A stretch of 64,000 nt of DNA from Mesorhizobium sp. BR1-1-16. Lineage in GTDB: Bacteria; Pseudomonadota; Alphaproteobacteria; Rhizobiales; Kaistiaceae. Positions 19,619-28,408 of the stretch are shown here, piece by piece. How positions within the stretch are numbered: the first letter of the stretch is position 1; every line of letters starts with the position of its first letter. Below the pieces are notes generated by a model, which saw only the letters and a program-made list of their open reading frames with translations, made no database searches and had not been told where the DNA came from. A program made the position numbers and the translations under genes. The stretch covers positions 186,001-250,000 of the forward strand of contig NZ_JAIUIE010000001.1 of the NCBI RefSeq assembly GCF_020165495.1. The letters run 5' to 3'.

Positions 19619-19750
19619 CGCGTCGGATTCCGGTTGAACGACGAAAGTTTCGCCGGGATTCGCCGCCCTGGGAAGAGCGCGCCCTGCAGGATGGGCATGA
19701 CGAGCCCCTTTGCCGCTGCTAAAAGCGGAGCGTTGTGACGGATGATTGCG

Positions 19751-20515
19751 ATGTGCGGACGTTATGCGCTGGCGGTGACGCCGGAAGATCTCGAACAGGA
19801 ATTCTCGCTCATCCGTATCGAGTGGTTTCCGCCGCGCTACAACATCGCGCCGACCCAGCCGATTCACGTCGTTCGCGCCGAAAAGGGCGCGCGGATGCTT
19901 GGCCTCGTACGCTGGGGCCTGGTGCCGTCCTGGGCCAAGAACCCGGCCGATCTGCCGCTGTTCTTCAATGCCCGCTCGGAAACGGCGCCGGACAAGCCGG
20001 CCTTTCGTGGCCCGTTCCGTCATCGACGCTGCCTGATTCCCGCCACGGGTTTCTATGAGTGGAAGCGCGAGGGCGGGCGCAAGCAGCCCTTTCTTGTCCG
20101 CTCGCCGGAACGCCGCATCTTCGCCTTTGCAGGGCTTTGGGATGAATATGCCGACGCAAACGGCAATCTGCTCGACAGCGCCACGATCCTGACCACGGCC
20201 GCCAACGAGGATCTTGCGCCGATCCACGACCGGATGCCGGTGGTGATCGAGCCCGCCGATTATGATCGCTGGCTCGGCCTGGTCCCCGCAGGCAAGGAGG
20301 AACTCGTCTCCACGCTGGTGCCGGCGCGACAGGGCTTCTTTGAGACGGTTGCGGTCGATACGCGCGTCAACAGCGCCCGCGATGATGATGCGGGGCTGCA
20401 GGCGCCGCTTGCGGAGCGTCCGATGGCGGATCCGCCGAAAAGATTGCCGCCGCAGGGTGATAAGGGCTCCATCGCACCAGCCGATGACGACGATCGGCAG
20501 ATGAAGCTGCTCTGA
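19751..20515 (+). CDS. SRAP-domain protein (YedK/HMCES-like abasic-site crosslinker)
   Basis: SOS response-associated peptidase family protein. E. coli YedK and human HMCES link their Cys2 to abasic sites in single-stranded DNA. The 254-residue product starts MCGRYALAV, so the start is set at 19751: the nucleophile must be residue 2 after Met removal, and an in-frame ATG at 19742 would bury it. Other conserved residues are present: the Asn in FFNARSETA, Glu in GFYEWKR, and His in [10 protein letters not shown]. The ribosome site is weak. It is 25 bases upstream of the LysE-type exporter gene. Confidence 0.93.
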   Translation: MCGRYALAVTPEDLEQEFSLIRIEWFPPRYNIAPTQPIHVVRAEKGARMLGLVRWGLVPSWAKNPADLPLFFNARSETAPDKPAFRGPFRHRRCLIPATGFYEWKREGGRKQPFLVRSPERRIFAFAGLWDEYADANGNLLDSATILTTAANEDLAPIHDRMPVVIEPADYDRWLGLVPAGKEELVSTLVPARQGFFETVAVDTRVNSARDDDAGLQAPLAERPMADPPKRLPPQGDKGSIAPADDDDRQMKLL

Positions 20516-20540
20516 CAAACCACATTTCCCCGGAGACACA

Positions 20541-21176
20541 ATGATGGCCATGCCGCTCGCAGCGCCAGCGCTGGAGGGCTTCCTGCTCGGTGCCAGCCTC
20601 ATCGTCGCGATCGGTGCGCAGAACGCCTTCGTGCTGCGGCAGGGGCTCGCGCGGCGGCATGTCTTCGCCATTGCGAGTTTCTGCTTTCTCGCCGATGCGA
20701 TGCTGATCGCGGCCGGTGTCGCCGGCCTCGGCACCATTGTGCAGCAGTCGCCGCGCCTGCTGACGGTGGTGACCCTGGCGGGAGCCGCGTTCCTGTTCAC
20801 TTATGGCATCATGGCGCTTCGCCGCGCGCTGCACCCGGGCGGACTTTCGGCGCGCGGGGCTGCGGAGACGAAGCTCGGCCCGGCGCTGTTGACCGTGGCG
20901 GCGCTGACCTTCCTCAATCCGCATGTCTATCTCGACACGGTGGTCCTGCTGGGCTCGCTGTCGGCGCGACACGAAGGCTGGGCGCGCTTTGCCTTCGGCG
21001 CCGGCGCCGCGCTGGCCTCTGCGACATGGTTTTTCGGGCTCGGCTATGGCGCTCGCCTGGCAGCGCCGCTCTTCGCCCGACCCGCCGCTTGGCGCGTGCT
21101 GGATGCGGTGATCGCGCTCGTGATGGCGGCGATTGCGATCTCTCTGCTGGCACAGGTGCTCGTTCCGTTGCTTTGA
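20541..21176 (+). CDS. LysE/ArgO family amino acid exporter
   Basis: Inner-membrane exporter of 211 residues with about six hydrophobic helices. Family motifs are visible: [20 protein letters not shown] near the N-terminus and [20 protein letters not shown] in the middle. Members export lysine or arginine; the substrate here is inferred only to be a basic amino acid. The start at 20541 is supported by GGAG five bases upstream (a second ATG follows at 20544). It closely follows the SRAP gene. Confidence 0.9.
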   Translation: MMAMPLAAPALEGFLLGASLIVAIGAQNAFVLRQGLARRHVFAIASFCFLADAMLIAAGVAGLGTIVQQSPRLLTVVTLAGAAFLFTYGIMALRRALHPGGLSARGAAETKLGPALLTVAALTFLNPHVYLDTVVLLGSLSARHEGWARFAFGAGAALASATWFFGLGYGARLAAPLFARPAAWRVLDAVIALVMAAIAISLLAQVLVPLL

Positions 21177-21344
21177 ACGGTTCGCCAGCGGAATTGAGTT
21201 CTGGGGGTCGCGCTTCGCGCAACAGGTCCGGGCGCATGGCCATGGGCCATGTCGACGCTGTTACAACCGCTTGCCATCCGGAAGCGCATGGCCGTCCACG
21301 CGCTACCCCGATATGCTGCAGCCCTTACGGGCTGGTGTCAGGTG

Positions 21345-21548
21345 TCAGTCCTGCTCGCGTGCGGCGATGGCCATCTGCATCTGTTCGGATTTCTGAGCCG
21401 TCTTGGCGGCCGTCTTTCCGGACTTCTGCTGCTGGCGGATCGCAGCGACCAGCTCGGGATTGCCGAGCTCGCCATATTTCGAGCGCAGGTCGTGTTCCTG
21501 CTCACGTTGTGCTTTGGTCGTAAATGTAGAGTGATCTTTGCTGGTCAT
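21345..21548 (-). CDS. Small hydrophilic protein, unknown function
   Basis: Encodes 67 residues, rich in Lys, Gln and Ala (TTKAQREQEHDLRSKYGELGNPELVAAIRQQQKSGKTAAKTAQKSEQ), predicted helical and disordered at the end. The start MTSKDHSTF at 21548 is chosen over an in-frame upstream Met at 21632, which lies in AT-richer sequence without a ribosome site. No function recognised. Confidence 0.55.
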   Translation of the reverse strand: MTSKDHSTFTTKAQREQEHDLRSKYGELGNPELVAAIRQQQKSGKTAAKTAQKSEQMQMAIAAREQD

Positions 21549-21785
21549 GATCTTTGCTTCAGTCCTTGGCGTATTCGCGTCGCCGTTCCGATCTTTCGCC
21601 GGTTGGCAAGCGCGAATGACGCATATGATCATTTAATATGGCAGATTCGTGTTTTAGAAATCCGTTAACGACGGCTAGACATTCGTCATGCAAGGTTTTG
21701 GACTTGAAAGACGTACTCTGTTGCCATTTCGACACATGATCGCGTTCACACTTTATTTCCATCTTGCATCAATGAGGCGCGGCTG

Positions 21786-22631
21786 ATGCGCCGTCCGCAG
21801 CGCCCGATCCCGCTTGCCGCCATTTGGGCGCTCCGCCTTGCGGCGCTGCCGATCCCGCTGCTCATTCTTGCCGGACTGCTTCACCGCGCCTCGATGATCG
21901 CTCTGGCGCCGCTCTTCATCGTCATCGGCCTCGCCTGGCTGATGGCGGGTCTGGCCTTGATGGCCGCAGTCGTTGCCTTCCGCTCGATCTGGGTGAATGG
22001 CGGCGGCGGCGCCGCTCCGGCAGTCGGCGCGACGGCGCTGGCGCTGCTGGTGCTGGCAGTGCCCGCCGCGATCATCGTCGATCTTGTCCGCCTGCCGCGG
22101 ATCGCAGATCTCTCGACCGATCTCAGCGATCCGCCGCTCTTCACGGCGGCTCCGGACAGCGTCGTCATGCGGCCTCTACCGAACGAGGTCGAGCGGGCCG
22201 CCCAGCTCGATGCCTATCCGGACATCCTGCCACGCCACTATCCCCAGTCACCCGAGCGCGTTTATCTGGCGATCGCGGGCCTCGTCGCGGCGCATGGCTG
22301 GACCGTGACGGACGCGCGGGCGCCGGACAGCGACAACGAGGTCGGATGGATCGAGGCGACGGCGCGCACCTTGCTGCTGGCGCTGCCGGCCGATGTCGTC
22401 ATCCGCATCATCGCCGATGGTTCCGGCGCGTTGGTCGACATGCGCTCCGCCTCGCGGATTGGCGCGCATGATCTCGGCGATGATGCGCGACGCATCCGCG
22501 ATTTCTTCGCAGACCTCGACGCGGCGTTGCAGGGCGTCCCGGAAGGGGAGGACGACGCGCGGCCGCAGGCCTTGGAGGGTGACGGCGTTCTGCCGCCCCT
22601 GCCAGAGCCGGCGCCCGTCAGCCGGAGCTGA
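21786..22631 (+). CDS. DUF1499 membrane protein
   Basis: A 281-residue protein with three hydrophobic helices in the first ~105 residues, followed by a soluble DUF1499 domain: YPDILPRHYPQSPERVYLAIAGLVAAHGWTV, VGWIEATARTLLLALPADVVIRI and VDMRSASRIGAHDLGDDARRIRDFFADL. The family is common in alphaproteobacteria; function unknown. Its 3' end overlaps the convergent metallo-hydrolase gene by 14 bases. Confidence 0.87.
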   Translation: MRRPQRPIPLAAIWALRLAALPIPLLILAGLLHRASMIALAPLFIVIGLAWLMAGLALMAAVVAFRSIWVNGGGGAAPAVGATALALLVLAVPAAIIVDLVRLPRIADLSTDLSDPPLFTAAPDSVVMRPLPNEVERAAQLDAYPDILPRHYPQSPERVYLAIAGLVAAHGWTVTDARAPDSDNEVGWIEATARTLLLALPADVVIRIIADGSGALVDMRSASRIGAHDLGDDARRIRDFFADLDAALQGVPEGEDDARPQALEGDGVLPPLPEPAPVSRS

Positions 22632-23535
22632 CCGGCGAGTAGGTGGCGGCGAGCCCGCTGCCGCTCATGACATTGAGCCGCCCGCGCGCCACGAGGTCCT
22701 CGATATGCGCCAGAACCGAGAGCGCTGCCGCGCCTTGCAGCGCGGGCGGCGTCTCCCGGTAGATCACGGCGACGATCTCGGCGATGGTGCGGTCGCCGCG
22801 CTCGATGCGGGCGAGGATGGCTGCCTCGCGCAGTTTGCGATGGGCCTTCAATGCGCGCACGAAGGTCGGCGCATCGGCGATCGGCGCGCCATGGCCGGGC
22901 AGATAGATCGTCTCCGGTCGCGCGGCGAGGACGTCGAGTGACCGCAGATAATCGGCCATCGAGCCGTCCGGCGGCGCGACGACTGTCGTCGACCACCCCA
23001 TGACGTGATCGCCGGAAAACAGCATGTCGCTGCCGTCGAGCGCGAAGACCATGTGGTTGGCGGCATGGCCCGGCGTCGCGATCGCCTGGAGCGACCAGCC
23101 ATCGCCGGAGAGGCGCTCGCCATCCGCGATCTGCTGGTCCGGCACGAAGGCACGGTCGGCGCCAGCTTCGAGCGTCGCGTCCTCGCCCGGACGCGGTGGC
23201 CGCGCGAAGCGATGCGCGCCAGCGGCGTGAACGGGCGCGCCGCAGGCCGCCTTGAGGCGCTCTACCCCGGCGGAATGGTCGCGATGCGTGTGGGTGACGA
23301 GAATCGCGTCTATCGTTTCGCCGGCCGTTGCCGCGATCAACGCGTCGATATGGGCGCTATCGTCCGGGCCAGGATCGATGATCGCGACGTGGCCGTGACC
23401 GACGATATAGCTGTTGGTGCCCCGAAAGGTGAACGGGTTGGCGTTCGGCGCGGTCACGCGGCGGACGCGGTCCCCCAGCGCCACGGCGGTGCCGGTCTGC
23501 GGATCAAAGTCGCGGTCGAAACAGATCTCTGCCAT
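22618..23535 (-). CDS. Metallo-beta-lactamase-fold hydrolase
   Basis: Probable zinc hydrolase of 305 residues. The metal motif THTHRDHSAG (HxHxDH) is intact, with a later metal His in ATPGHAANHMVFAL and Asp in LFSGDHVMGWS. The C-terminal winged-helix-like region (RLNVMSGSGL) matches the LACTB2-type subgroup, members of which act on RNA or small molecules. The substrate is not known. Start 23535 fits the conserved N-terminus. Confidence 0.87.
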   Translation of the reverse strand: MAEICFDRDFDPQTGTAVALGDRVRRVTAPNANPFTFRGTNSYIVGHGHVAIIDPGPDDSAHIDALIAATAGETIDAILVTHTHRDHSAGVERLKAACGAPVHAAGAHRFARPPRPGEDATLEAGADRAFVPDQQIADGERLSGDGWSLQAIATPGHAANHMVFALDGSDMLFSGDHVMGWSTTVVAPPDGSMADYLRSLDVLAARPETIYLPGHGAPIADAPTFVRALKAHRKLREAAILARIERGDRTIAEIVAVIYRETPPALQGAAALSVLAHIEDLVARGRLNVMSGSGLAATYSPVSSG

Positions 23536-23610
23536 GAGCGGCAGTTAGAGACCATCGGCTGCCACTTCAACCTGAAATCCGCCACTGGCGGTTCCGGACA
23601 CCCAAACAAG

Positions 23611-23635
23611 AACGCCCCGGACGAGCCGGGGCGTT
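23611..23635 (-). terminator. Terminator downstream of wrbA
   Basis: A perfect ten-base stem (23611-23620 with 23626-23635) and five-base loop, GC-rich, 47 bases past the wrbA stop. On the minus strand it is followed by CTTGTTTGGG, a modest T tract. No other gene end is close. Confidence 0.75.
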
Positions 23636-23681
23636 CGATCCGTCACCGACGATGGGGGACGGAAATCTGCAGCGCCCGGGA

Positions 23682-24281
23682 TCAGGCGGACTGCTTCGCG
23701 GCGATCTTGGCGACATGCGCGCCCTGATAGCGGGCGGCCTCGAGTTCGATGGCGGAGGGCTGGCGCGCGCCGTCGCCGCCGGTGATGGTCGAAGCGCCGT
23801 AGGGCGAGCCGCCCTTGATTTCCTCGAGGCCCATCTGGCCCTGGAAGGCGTAGGGCAGGCCGACGACGATCATGCCGTGATGCAGGAGGGTGGGGATGAA
23901 GCCGAGGATGGTCGATTCCTGGCCGCCATGCTGGGTCGCCGACGAGGTGAACACCGAGCCGACCTTGCCGACCAGCTTGCCCTGTGCCCAGAGAGCACCG
24001 GTCTGGTCCCAGAAATTGCGCATCTGCGAGGTCACGGTGCCGTAGCGCGTGCCCGAGCCGACAATGACCGCATCATAGTTCTCGAGCTCCGCCGGAGTGG
24101 CGATCGGCGCGGCCTGGTCCATCTTGTAGTAGGACGCCTTGGCGAGTTCATCCGGCACCAGTTCCGGGACGCGCTTGATGTCGACTTCCGCGCCGGCCGA
24201 GCGAGCGCCTTCGGCAACGGCCTCAGCCATTTTCTCGATATGGCCGTAGGCGGAATAATAAAGCACGAGAACTTTGGTCAT
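23682..24281 (-). CDS. wrbA: WrbA-type NAD(P)H:quinone oxidoreductase
   Basis: Flavodoxin-like FMN protein that reduces quinones by two electrons, protecting from oxidative stress. At 199 residues it has the WrbA length. Seen: [21 protein letters not shown] for FMN phosphate binding, the [20 protein letters not shown] loop, and [32 protein letters not shown], which is diagnostic. It is monocistronic and ends at a strong hairpin. Confidence 0.96.
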   Translation of the reverse strand: MTKVLVLYYSAYGHIEKMAEAVAEGARSAGAEVDIKRVPELVPDELAKASYYKMDQAAPIATPAELENYDAVIVGSGTRYGTVTSQMRNFWDQTGALWAQGKLVGKVGSVFTSSATQHGGQESTILGFIPTLLHHGMIVVGLPYAFQGQMGLEEIKGGSPYGASTITGGDGARQPSAIELEAARYQGAHVAKIAAKQSA

Positions 24282-24477
24282 GAATCTCAGTCCCTTTTGC
24301 GTTTGGTGAGCTTGTTTGGTCTGTTAGCGGCCCGAGGGGAAGCGCTTTTGCGGTGAACAGTCTGTCGCCCACGGACGATTGCGGCTGCAAGAGCGACTGG
24401 CGCGGCGTCCTTGCCTCTTCCAAACGCGATGACAGGCAGTATGCTCCGGCACGGGAGCGAAACGAGCCGGAGGAACC

Positions 24478-25401
24478 ATGCTCGACAAGGAATTCATAAC
24501 GCTGGACGAGCGGTTCCGTCGCTATGCGATGGGCAATGTCCATATCGAGAAGCTGTGGACCGGGAGCCGATGGGCCGAAGGACCGGCCTATTTCCCGGCC
24601 GGCAAATACCTGATCTGGTCCGACATCCCCAACGACCGGCTGCTGCGCTTCGACGAGACCGACAACTCGGTTTCCGTCTTCGCTTCGCCCTGCAACAATC
24701 AGAACGGCCACACGGTCGATCTCGAGGGCCGGCTGATCGCGTGCGAACATCGTGGCCGCGCCGTGACGCGGATCGAGCATGATGGCTCACGCCGCATCCT
24801 CGCCGATCGCTTTGAAGGCAAGAAGCTGAACTCGCCGAACGATGCCGTCGTGAAGTCGGATGGCTCGATCTGGTTCACTGATCCGAGCTACGGCATCGAC
24901 GGCGAATATGAGGGCGATCACGCCATTTCCGAGATCGGCGCCTGCAACGTCTATCGCATCGACCCGATCAACGGTGCTGTCACAGCTGTGATCACCGACA
25001 TGGTCAGGCCGAACGGCCTTGCTTTCTCGCCGGACGAGAAGCTGCTTTACGTCGCCGACACCGGCCTGACGCACAAGGCCGACTGTTCGCCGGATATCCG
25101 CGTCTACCACGTGGCCCCTGATGGCCGCAGCGTCAGCGCGGGACGCCGCTTCGCCACTTGCGACAATGGCCTTTTCGACGGCTTCCGCGTCGATATTCAC
25201 GGTAATATCTGGAGTTCGGCCGGCGACGGCGTCCATTGCTTCGCGCCTGACGGAACGCTGATCGGCAAGATCCTCATTCCCGAGGTGGTGGCCAACGTCA
25301 CCTTCGGCGGCCGCAAGCGCAATCGCCTTTATATCTGCGGCACCACCAGCCTCTATTCGGTCTATCTCAACACCCAGGGTGCCCTGCGCCCGAAGGTTTG
25401 A
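24478..25401 (+). CDS. SMP-30/gluconolactonase family lactonase
   Basis: Six-bladed beta-propeller hydrolase of 307 residues, probably a sugar lactonase. Metal-binding and active-site landmarks are WAEGPAYFPAGKYLIWSDI (ligand Glu), KLNSPNDAVVKSDGSIWFTDP (Asn), RPNGLAFSPDEKLLYVADT (Asn) and NGLFDGFRVDIHGNIWSS (Asp). The start at 24478 has GGAGG upstream. It is transcribed alone; the substrate cannot be read from context. Confidence 0.9.
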   Translation: MLDKEFITLDERFRRYAMGNVHIEKLWTGSRWAEGPAYFPAGKYLIWSDIPNDRLLRFDETDNSVSVFASPCNNQNGHTVDLEGRLIACEHRGRAVTRIEHDGSRRILADRFEGKKLNSPNDAVVKSDGSIWFTDPSYGIDGEYEGDHAISEIGACNVYRIDPINGAVTAVITDMVRPNGLAFSPDEKLLYVADTGLTHKADCSPDIRVYHVAPDGRSVSAGRRFATCDNGLFDGFRVDIHGNIWSSAGDGVHCFAPDGTLIGKILIPEVVANVTFGGRKRNRLYICGTTSLYSVYLNTQGALRPKV

Positions 25402-25413
25402 GCCGGACCAAGG

Positions 25414-25461
25414 CCCTCACCCCGACCCTCTCTCGCTCGCGGGAGAGGGCAGGGGTGAGGG
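25414..25461. repeat. REP-like intergenic palindrome
   Basis: Long imperfect inverted repeat: CCCTCACCCC-GA-CCCTCTC on the left faces GAGAGGG-CA-GGGGTGAGGG on the right. This sequence type is a familiar dispersed intergenic palindrome in high-GC proteobacteria. It lies between the lactonase and merR 3' ends, two convergent genes, where it may act as a bidirectional terminator. Confidence 0.75.
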
Positions 25462-25490
25462 TCTCGCCCGCCTGAAAAACCGCCCGTTCC

Positions 25491-25913
25491 TCAATGCGAC
25501 TCGTGCAGGCAGGCCGTGTGGTCGCCGAGCACCTCGATGACGCGGCATTCGGCAACGCGGCCATGCTCGCCCTCGTCGACCATGCGCTTGACCTCGGCCC
25601 TCAGCGCCGTCAGTTGCGCGATCTTCTCATCGATCTCGGCAAGGTGCCGCCGCGCGATCGAATCGACATCACTGCAAGAATGGTCGGGCTGGTCGGAGAG
25701 ATTGAGCAACTGCCGGATCGCGTCGACGGCGAAGCCGAGATCGCGCGCATGACGGATGAAGCGCAGCCTGCTGACCGATGCCGCATCATAGCTGCGGCGG
25801 TTGCTCTCCGTCCGGTCGGCCACGGGAAGCAGGCCGACATCCTCGTAGTAGCGGATGGTGGGAACCTTGACGCCCGTCGCTTTGGCGACGGCGCCGATCG
25901 AGATGGCGCGCAT
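25491..25913 (-). CDS. MerR-family heavy-metal-responsive regulator
   Basis: Transcription activator of 140 residues, with an N-terminal winged helix (ISIGAVAKATGVKVPTIRYYEDVGLL), a dimerisation helix and a C-terminal metal loop. Cys80, Cys123 and Cys135 match the CadR/PbrR/ZntR pattern (one Cys at the start of the long helix and a pair near the C-terminus), with a terminal His-containing tail, so Cd, Pb or Zn sensing is likely. It is divergent from the P-type ATPase gene and probably controls it from the promoter at 25927-25957. Confidence 0.9.
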   Translation of the reverse strand: MRAISIGAVAKATGVKVPTIRYYEDVGLLPVADRTESNRRSYDAASVSRLRFIRHARDLGFAVDAIRQLLNLSDQPDHSCSDVDSIARRHLAEIDEKIAQLTALRAEVKRMVDEGEHGRVAECRVIEVLGDHTACLHESH

Positions 25914-25926
25914 GCGAATTTCCTGC

Positions 25927-25957
25927 TTGATCCTCTAGTCGCTTGAGCATTTAGCCT
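25927..25957 (+). promoter_or_regulatory. MerR-type promoter with elongated spacer for the metal ATPase gene
   Basis: TTGATC (-35, 25927-25932) and TAGCCT (-10, 25952-25957) are separated by 19 bases, the overlong spacing that MerR-family activators correct by DNA distortion. The spacer holds the dyad CTCTAG-TCG-CTTGAG (25933-25947), similar to ZntR/CadR/PbrR operators. It lies 37 bases before the ATPase start. Confidence 0.75.
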
Positions 25958-25993
25958 CTCATCATCCGAATGCAAGGGATGAGAGGCATTGCC

Positions 25994-28294
25994 ATGAACG
26001 CGCCGCTGACCACCGAGGAGCGCTACCGCATCGGCGGCATGGATTGCGCCGCCTGCGCCGCCAAGATCGACAAGGCCGTGCGCCGCATCGATGGCGTGCT
26101 GGAGGTTTCGGTTTCGGTGGCTGCAGGGACGATGACGGTGGCGCGCCGCAGCGAGACGTCGGTCGAGGGGGCGGTGACGCGCGATGTCAGGCTGCTCGGC
26201 TACAGCGCTGCCCGCATCGCCGGCCGCAGTGCGCCCGCCGCCGAGCACGATGTCCATCATGATCATGTCCATGATCATCACCACGACCACGACCATGACC
26301 ATGCGGATCATGATCATGCCGCCCATGATCACGGCTCGCATGCGCCTGACGCCAAGGCCTCTGGCACCGACGCCGCACTGCCGGCCGGATTGCACGGTCA
26401 TGACGAGGACGACGAGGCTGCCGGTATCGCCTGGTGGCGGACGCGCAAGGCTCGCCTGACCATCGCGGCCGGCCTCGCCATTGTCGCCGCCTATGGCGTC
26501 ATGCTGGCTTTTCCGCCGCTCGGCCACTGGCCGTTCGCCGTGGCCATGCTGGTCGGCCTGGTGCCGATCGCCCGCCGCGCCTTCATGGCCGCGCGTTTCG
26601 GCAGCCCATTCTCGATCGAGACTCTGATGACGATCGCCGCGGTTGGAGCCGTCGCCATCGGCGCCAGCGAAGAAGCGGCCATGGTCGTGTTCCTGTTCCT
26701 GATCGGTGAGATGCTCGAAGGCGCTGCCGCCCGGCGGGCCCGCTCCAGCATCCGCGCGCTCTCGGAACTCCTCCCGGAAACGGCGCTGCTGGAGGTGGAT
26801 GGCGCCACGACAACCGTTCCCGCCGACGCACTTGCAATCGGCAACATCATCCGCGTTCGGCCGGGAGACCGCATCGCCGCCGACGGGCTGATCCTTTCGG
26901 GGACGAGTGCCATCGACGAGGCGACGGTCACCGGCGAAAGCGTCCCGAAGCGCAAAGGCGAGGGCGATGTGGTCTTCGCCGGCACGATCAATGCCGATGG
27001 CCTGCTGCGCGTCGAGGTGACGGCGGCGGCCACCGACAATACGATCGCCCGCATCGTTCGCCTCGTCGAGGAGGCGCAGGAATCGAAGGCGCCGATGGAG
27101 CGCTTCATCGATCGTTTCGCACGGGTCTATACGCCCGGCGTACTGGTCGTGGGTGCGCTCGTTGCAGTGGTGCCACCGCTTCTCCTCGGCGCATCCTGGG
27201 ATGAATGGATCTACAAGGGCCTCGCCATCCTGCTGATCGGCTGCCCCTGCGCATTGGTGATCTCGACGCCGGCCGCCATTGCCGCAGGCCTCGCCGCCGG
27301 CGCGCGGCAGGGCCTCCTGATGAAGGGTGGCGCCGTGCTGGAACGGTTGGCGGCAATCAACCGCGTTGCCTTCGACAAGACCGGGACGCTGACGCTTGGT
27401 CGCCCGATCGTGAGCGCGCTCGTCCCGTTCGGGACGGCGGACGAGACCGAATTGCTCACATTGGCAGCAGGGCTCGAAGCCGGATCGAGCCATCCTCTCG
27501 CCAAGGCGATCCTCACCCGCGCGGCCGAAGCCGGTATCGCGCCGCCGTCTGCCGACGACGCGACGGCTGTTGCCGGCAAGGGCATCGCCGGGCGGATCGG
27601 CGGTCGCTCGCTGTTTCTCGGCGCGCTGTCCGCGGGCGCGGACCGCGTGTCGCTGGACGAGGAAGCGCGCGCGAAGGCCGAGGCCATGGCGGCGGCCGGC
27701 GATAGCGTTTCCGTGCTGATGGCCGACGGCATCCCGCTCGGCCTCATCGCGATCCGTGATGGCGCAAGGCCCGATGCTGGGGCCGGCCTGCAGGAACTGA
27801 AGCAGATGGGAATCGGCTCGATCATGCTGACGGGCGACAATGTGCGGGCTGCGACCCGCGTCGGCTCGGAAATGGGTATCGAGGTCCGCGCCGAGCTTCT
27901 GCCCGAAGACAAGCAGCGCATCGTGACCGAACTGCGCGCTGCCGGCTTTCATGTCGCCAAGATCGGCGACGGCATCAACGATGCGCCAGCGCTGGCTGCC
28001 GCCGATGTCGGCATCGCCATGGGTGGAGGCACCGACGTCGCACTCGATACGGCAGACGCCGCGATCCTCAACAGCCGCATCGGCGACGTCGCCCGCCTGA
28101 TCCGTCTCGCGCGGCGCACGATGGCCAAGATCCGCCAGAACATCGTCATCGCGCTCGGACTGAAGGCGGTGTTCCTCGTCACGACAATCCTCGGCATCAC
28201 CGGTCTCTGGCCCGCCATTCTCGCCGATACCGGGGCGACGGTTCTGGTGACGATCAACGCGCTGACGCTTCTCGCCCCGCGGCGCAACAGCTGA
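25994..28294 (+). CDS. zntA: Heavy-metal-translocating P1B-type ATPase (Zn/Cd/Pb type)
   Basis: Inner-membrane pump exporting divalent heavy metals at ATP cost. The 766-residue product has an N-terminal metal-binding domain with GMDCAAC (residues 15-21), then a His-rich stretch (16 His in residues 85-116), membrane helices with the CPC motif (GCPCALVIS), DKTGTLT with the phosphorylated Asp, SSHPLA, and GDGINDAPALA. CPC plus the divergent CadR/ZntR-like regulator point to Zn, Cd or Pb rather than Cu. Start 25994 has GAGAGG seven bases upstream; in-frame ATGs at 25970 and 25979 lack one. The symbol is by similarity. Confidence 0.94.
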   Translation: MNAPLTTEERYRIGGMDCAACAAKIDKAVRRIDGVLEVSVSVAAGTMTVARRSETSVEGAVTRDVRLLGYSAARIAGRSAPAAEHDVHHDHVHDHHHDHDHDHADHDHAAHDHGSHAPDAKASGTDAALPAGLHGHDEDDEAAGIAWWRTRKARLTIAAGLAIVAAYGVMLAFPPLGHWPFAVAMLVGLVPIARRAFMAARFGSPFSIETLMTIAAVGAVAIGASEEAAMVVFLFLIGEMLEGAAARRARSSIRALSELLPETALLEVDGATTTVPADALAIGNIIRVRPGDRIAADGLILSGTSAIDEATVTGESVPKRKGEGDVVFAGTINADGLLRVEVTAAATDNTIARIVRLVEEAQESKAPMERFIDRFARVYTPGVLVVGALVAVVPPLLLGASWDEWIYKGLAILLIGCPCALVISTPAAIAAGLAAGARQGLLMKGGAVLERLAAINRVAFDKTGTLTLGRPIVSALVPFGTADETELLTLAAGLEAGSSHPLAKAILTRAAEAGIAPPSADDATAVAGKGIAGRIGGRSLFLGALSAGADRVSLDEEARAKAEAMAAAGDSVSVLMADGIPLGLIAIRDGARPDAGAGLQELKQMGIGSIMLTGDNVRAATRVGSEMGIEVRAELLPEDKQRIVTELRAAGFHVAKIGDGINDAPALAAADVGIAMGGGTDVALDTADAAILNSRIGDVARLIRLARRTMAKIRQNIVIALGLKAVFLVTTILGITGLWPAILADTGATVLVTINALTLLAPRRNS

Positions 28295-28301
28295 GCGATA
28301 T

Positions 28302-28329
28302 GGCGGCCGGCTTGCTCTGGCCGGCCGCC
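28302..28329 (+). terminator. Hairpin after the metal ATPase gene
   Basis: Nine-base perfect stem GGCGGCCGG/CCGGCCGCC with a ten-base loop, starting eight bases past the stop codon. It lacks a T tract, so it may be a weak terminator or mRNA-stabilising hairpin. Confidence 0.45.
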
Positions 28330-28408
28330 GCCTCCGCCGCCCTCAAGCAATTGTTAACGATAATTCCCGATGGTCGATCCTGCAGCTTGTCGGGATTGAA
28401 GCGGCCAT

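Noticed and set aside
19172-20800. 542-residue fusion of Nudix domain with an upstream region
   Set aside because: The N-terminal 390 residues are antisense to the SRAP gene and have no recognisable domain; the Nudix protein alone has the normal length.
26240-26345. Short tandem-looking CATGAC/CATGAT repeats resembling a repeat array
   Set aside because: They encode the His/Asp-rich linker of the metal ATPase in frame; no spacer-repeat structure of a CRISPR array exists.
25610-27952. 780-codon open frame on the minus strand
   Set aside because: It is antisense to the P-type ATPase and the merR gene. Its length comes from G/C bias at third positions; the translation is Arg/His-rich and without motifs.
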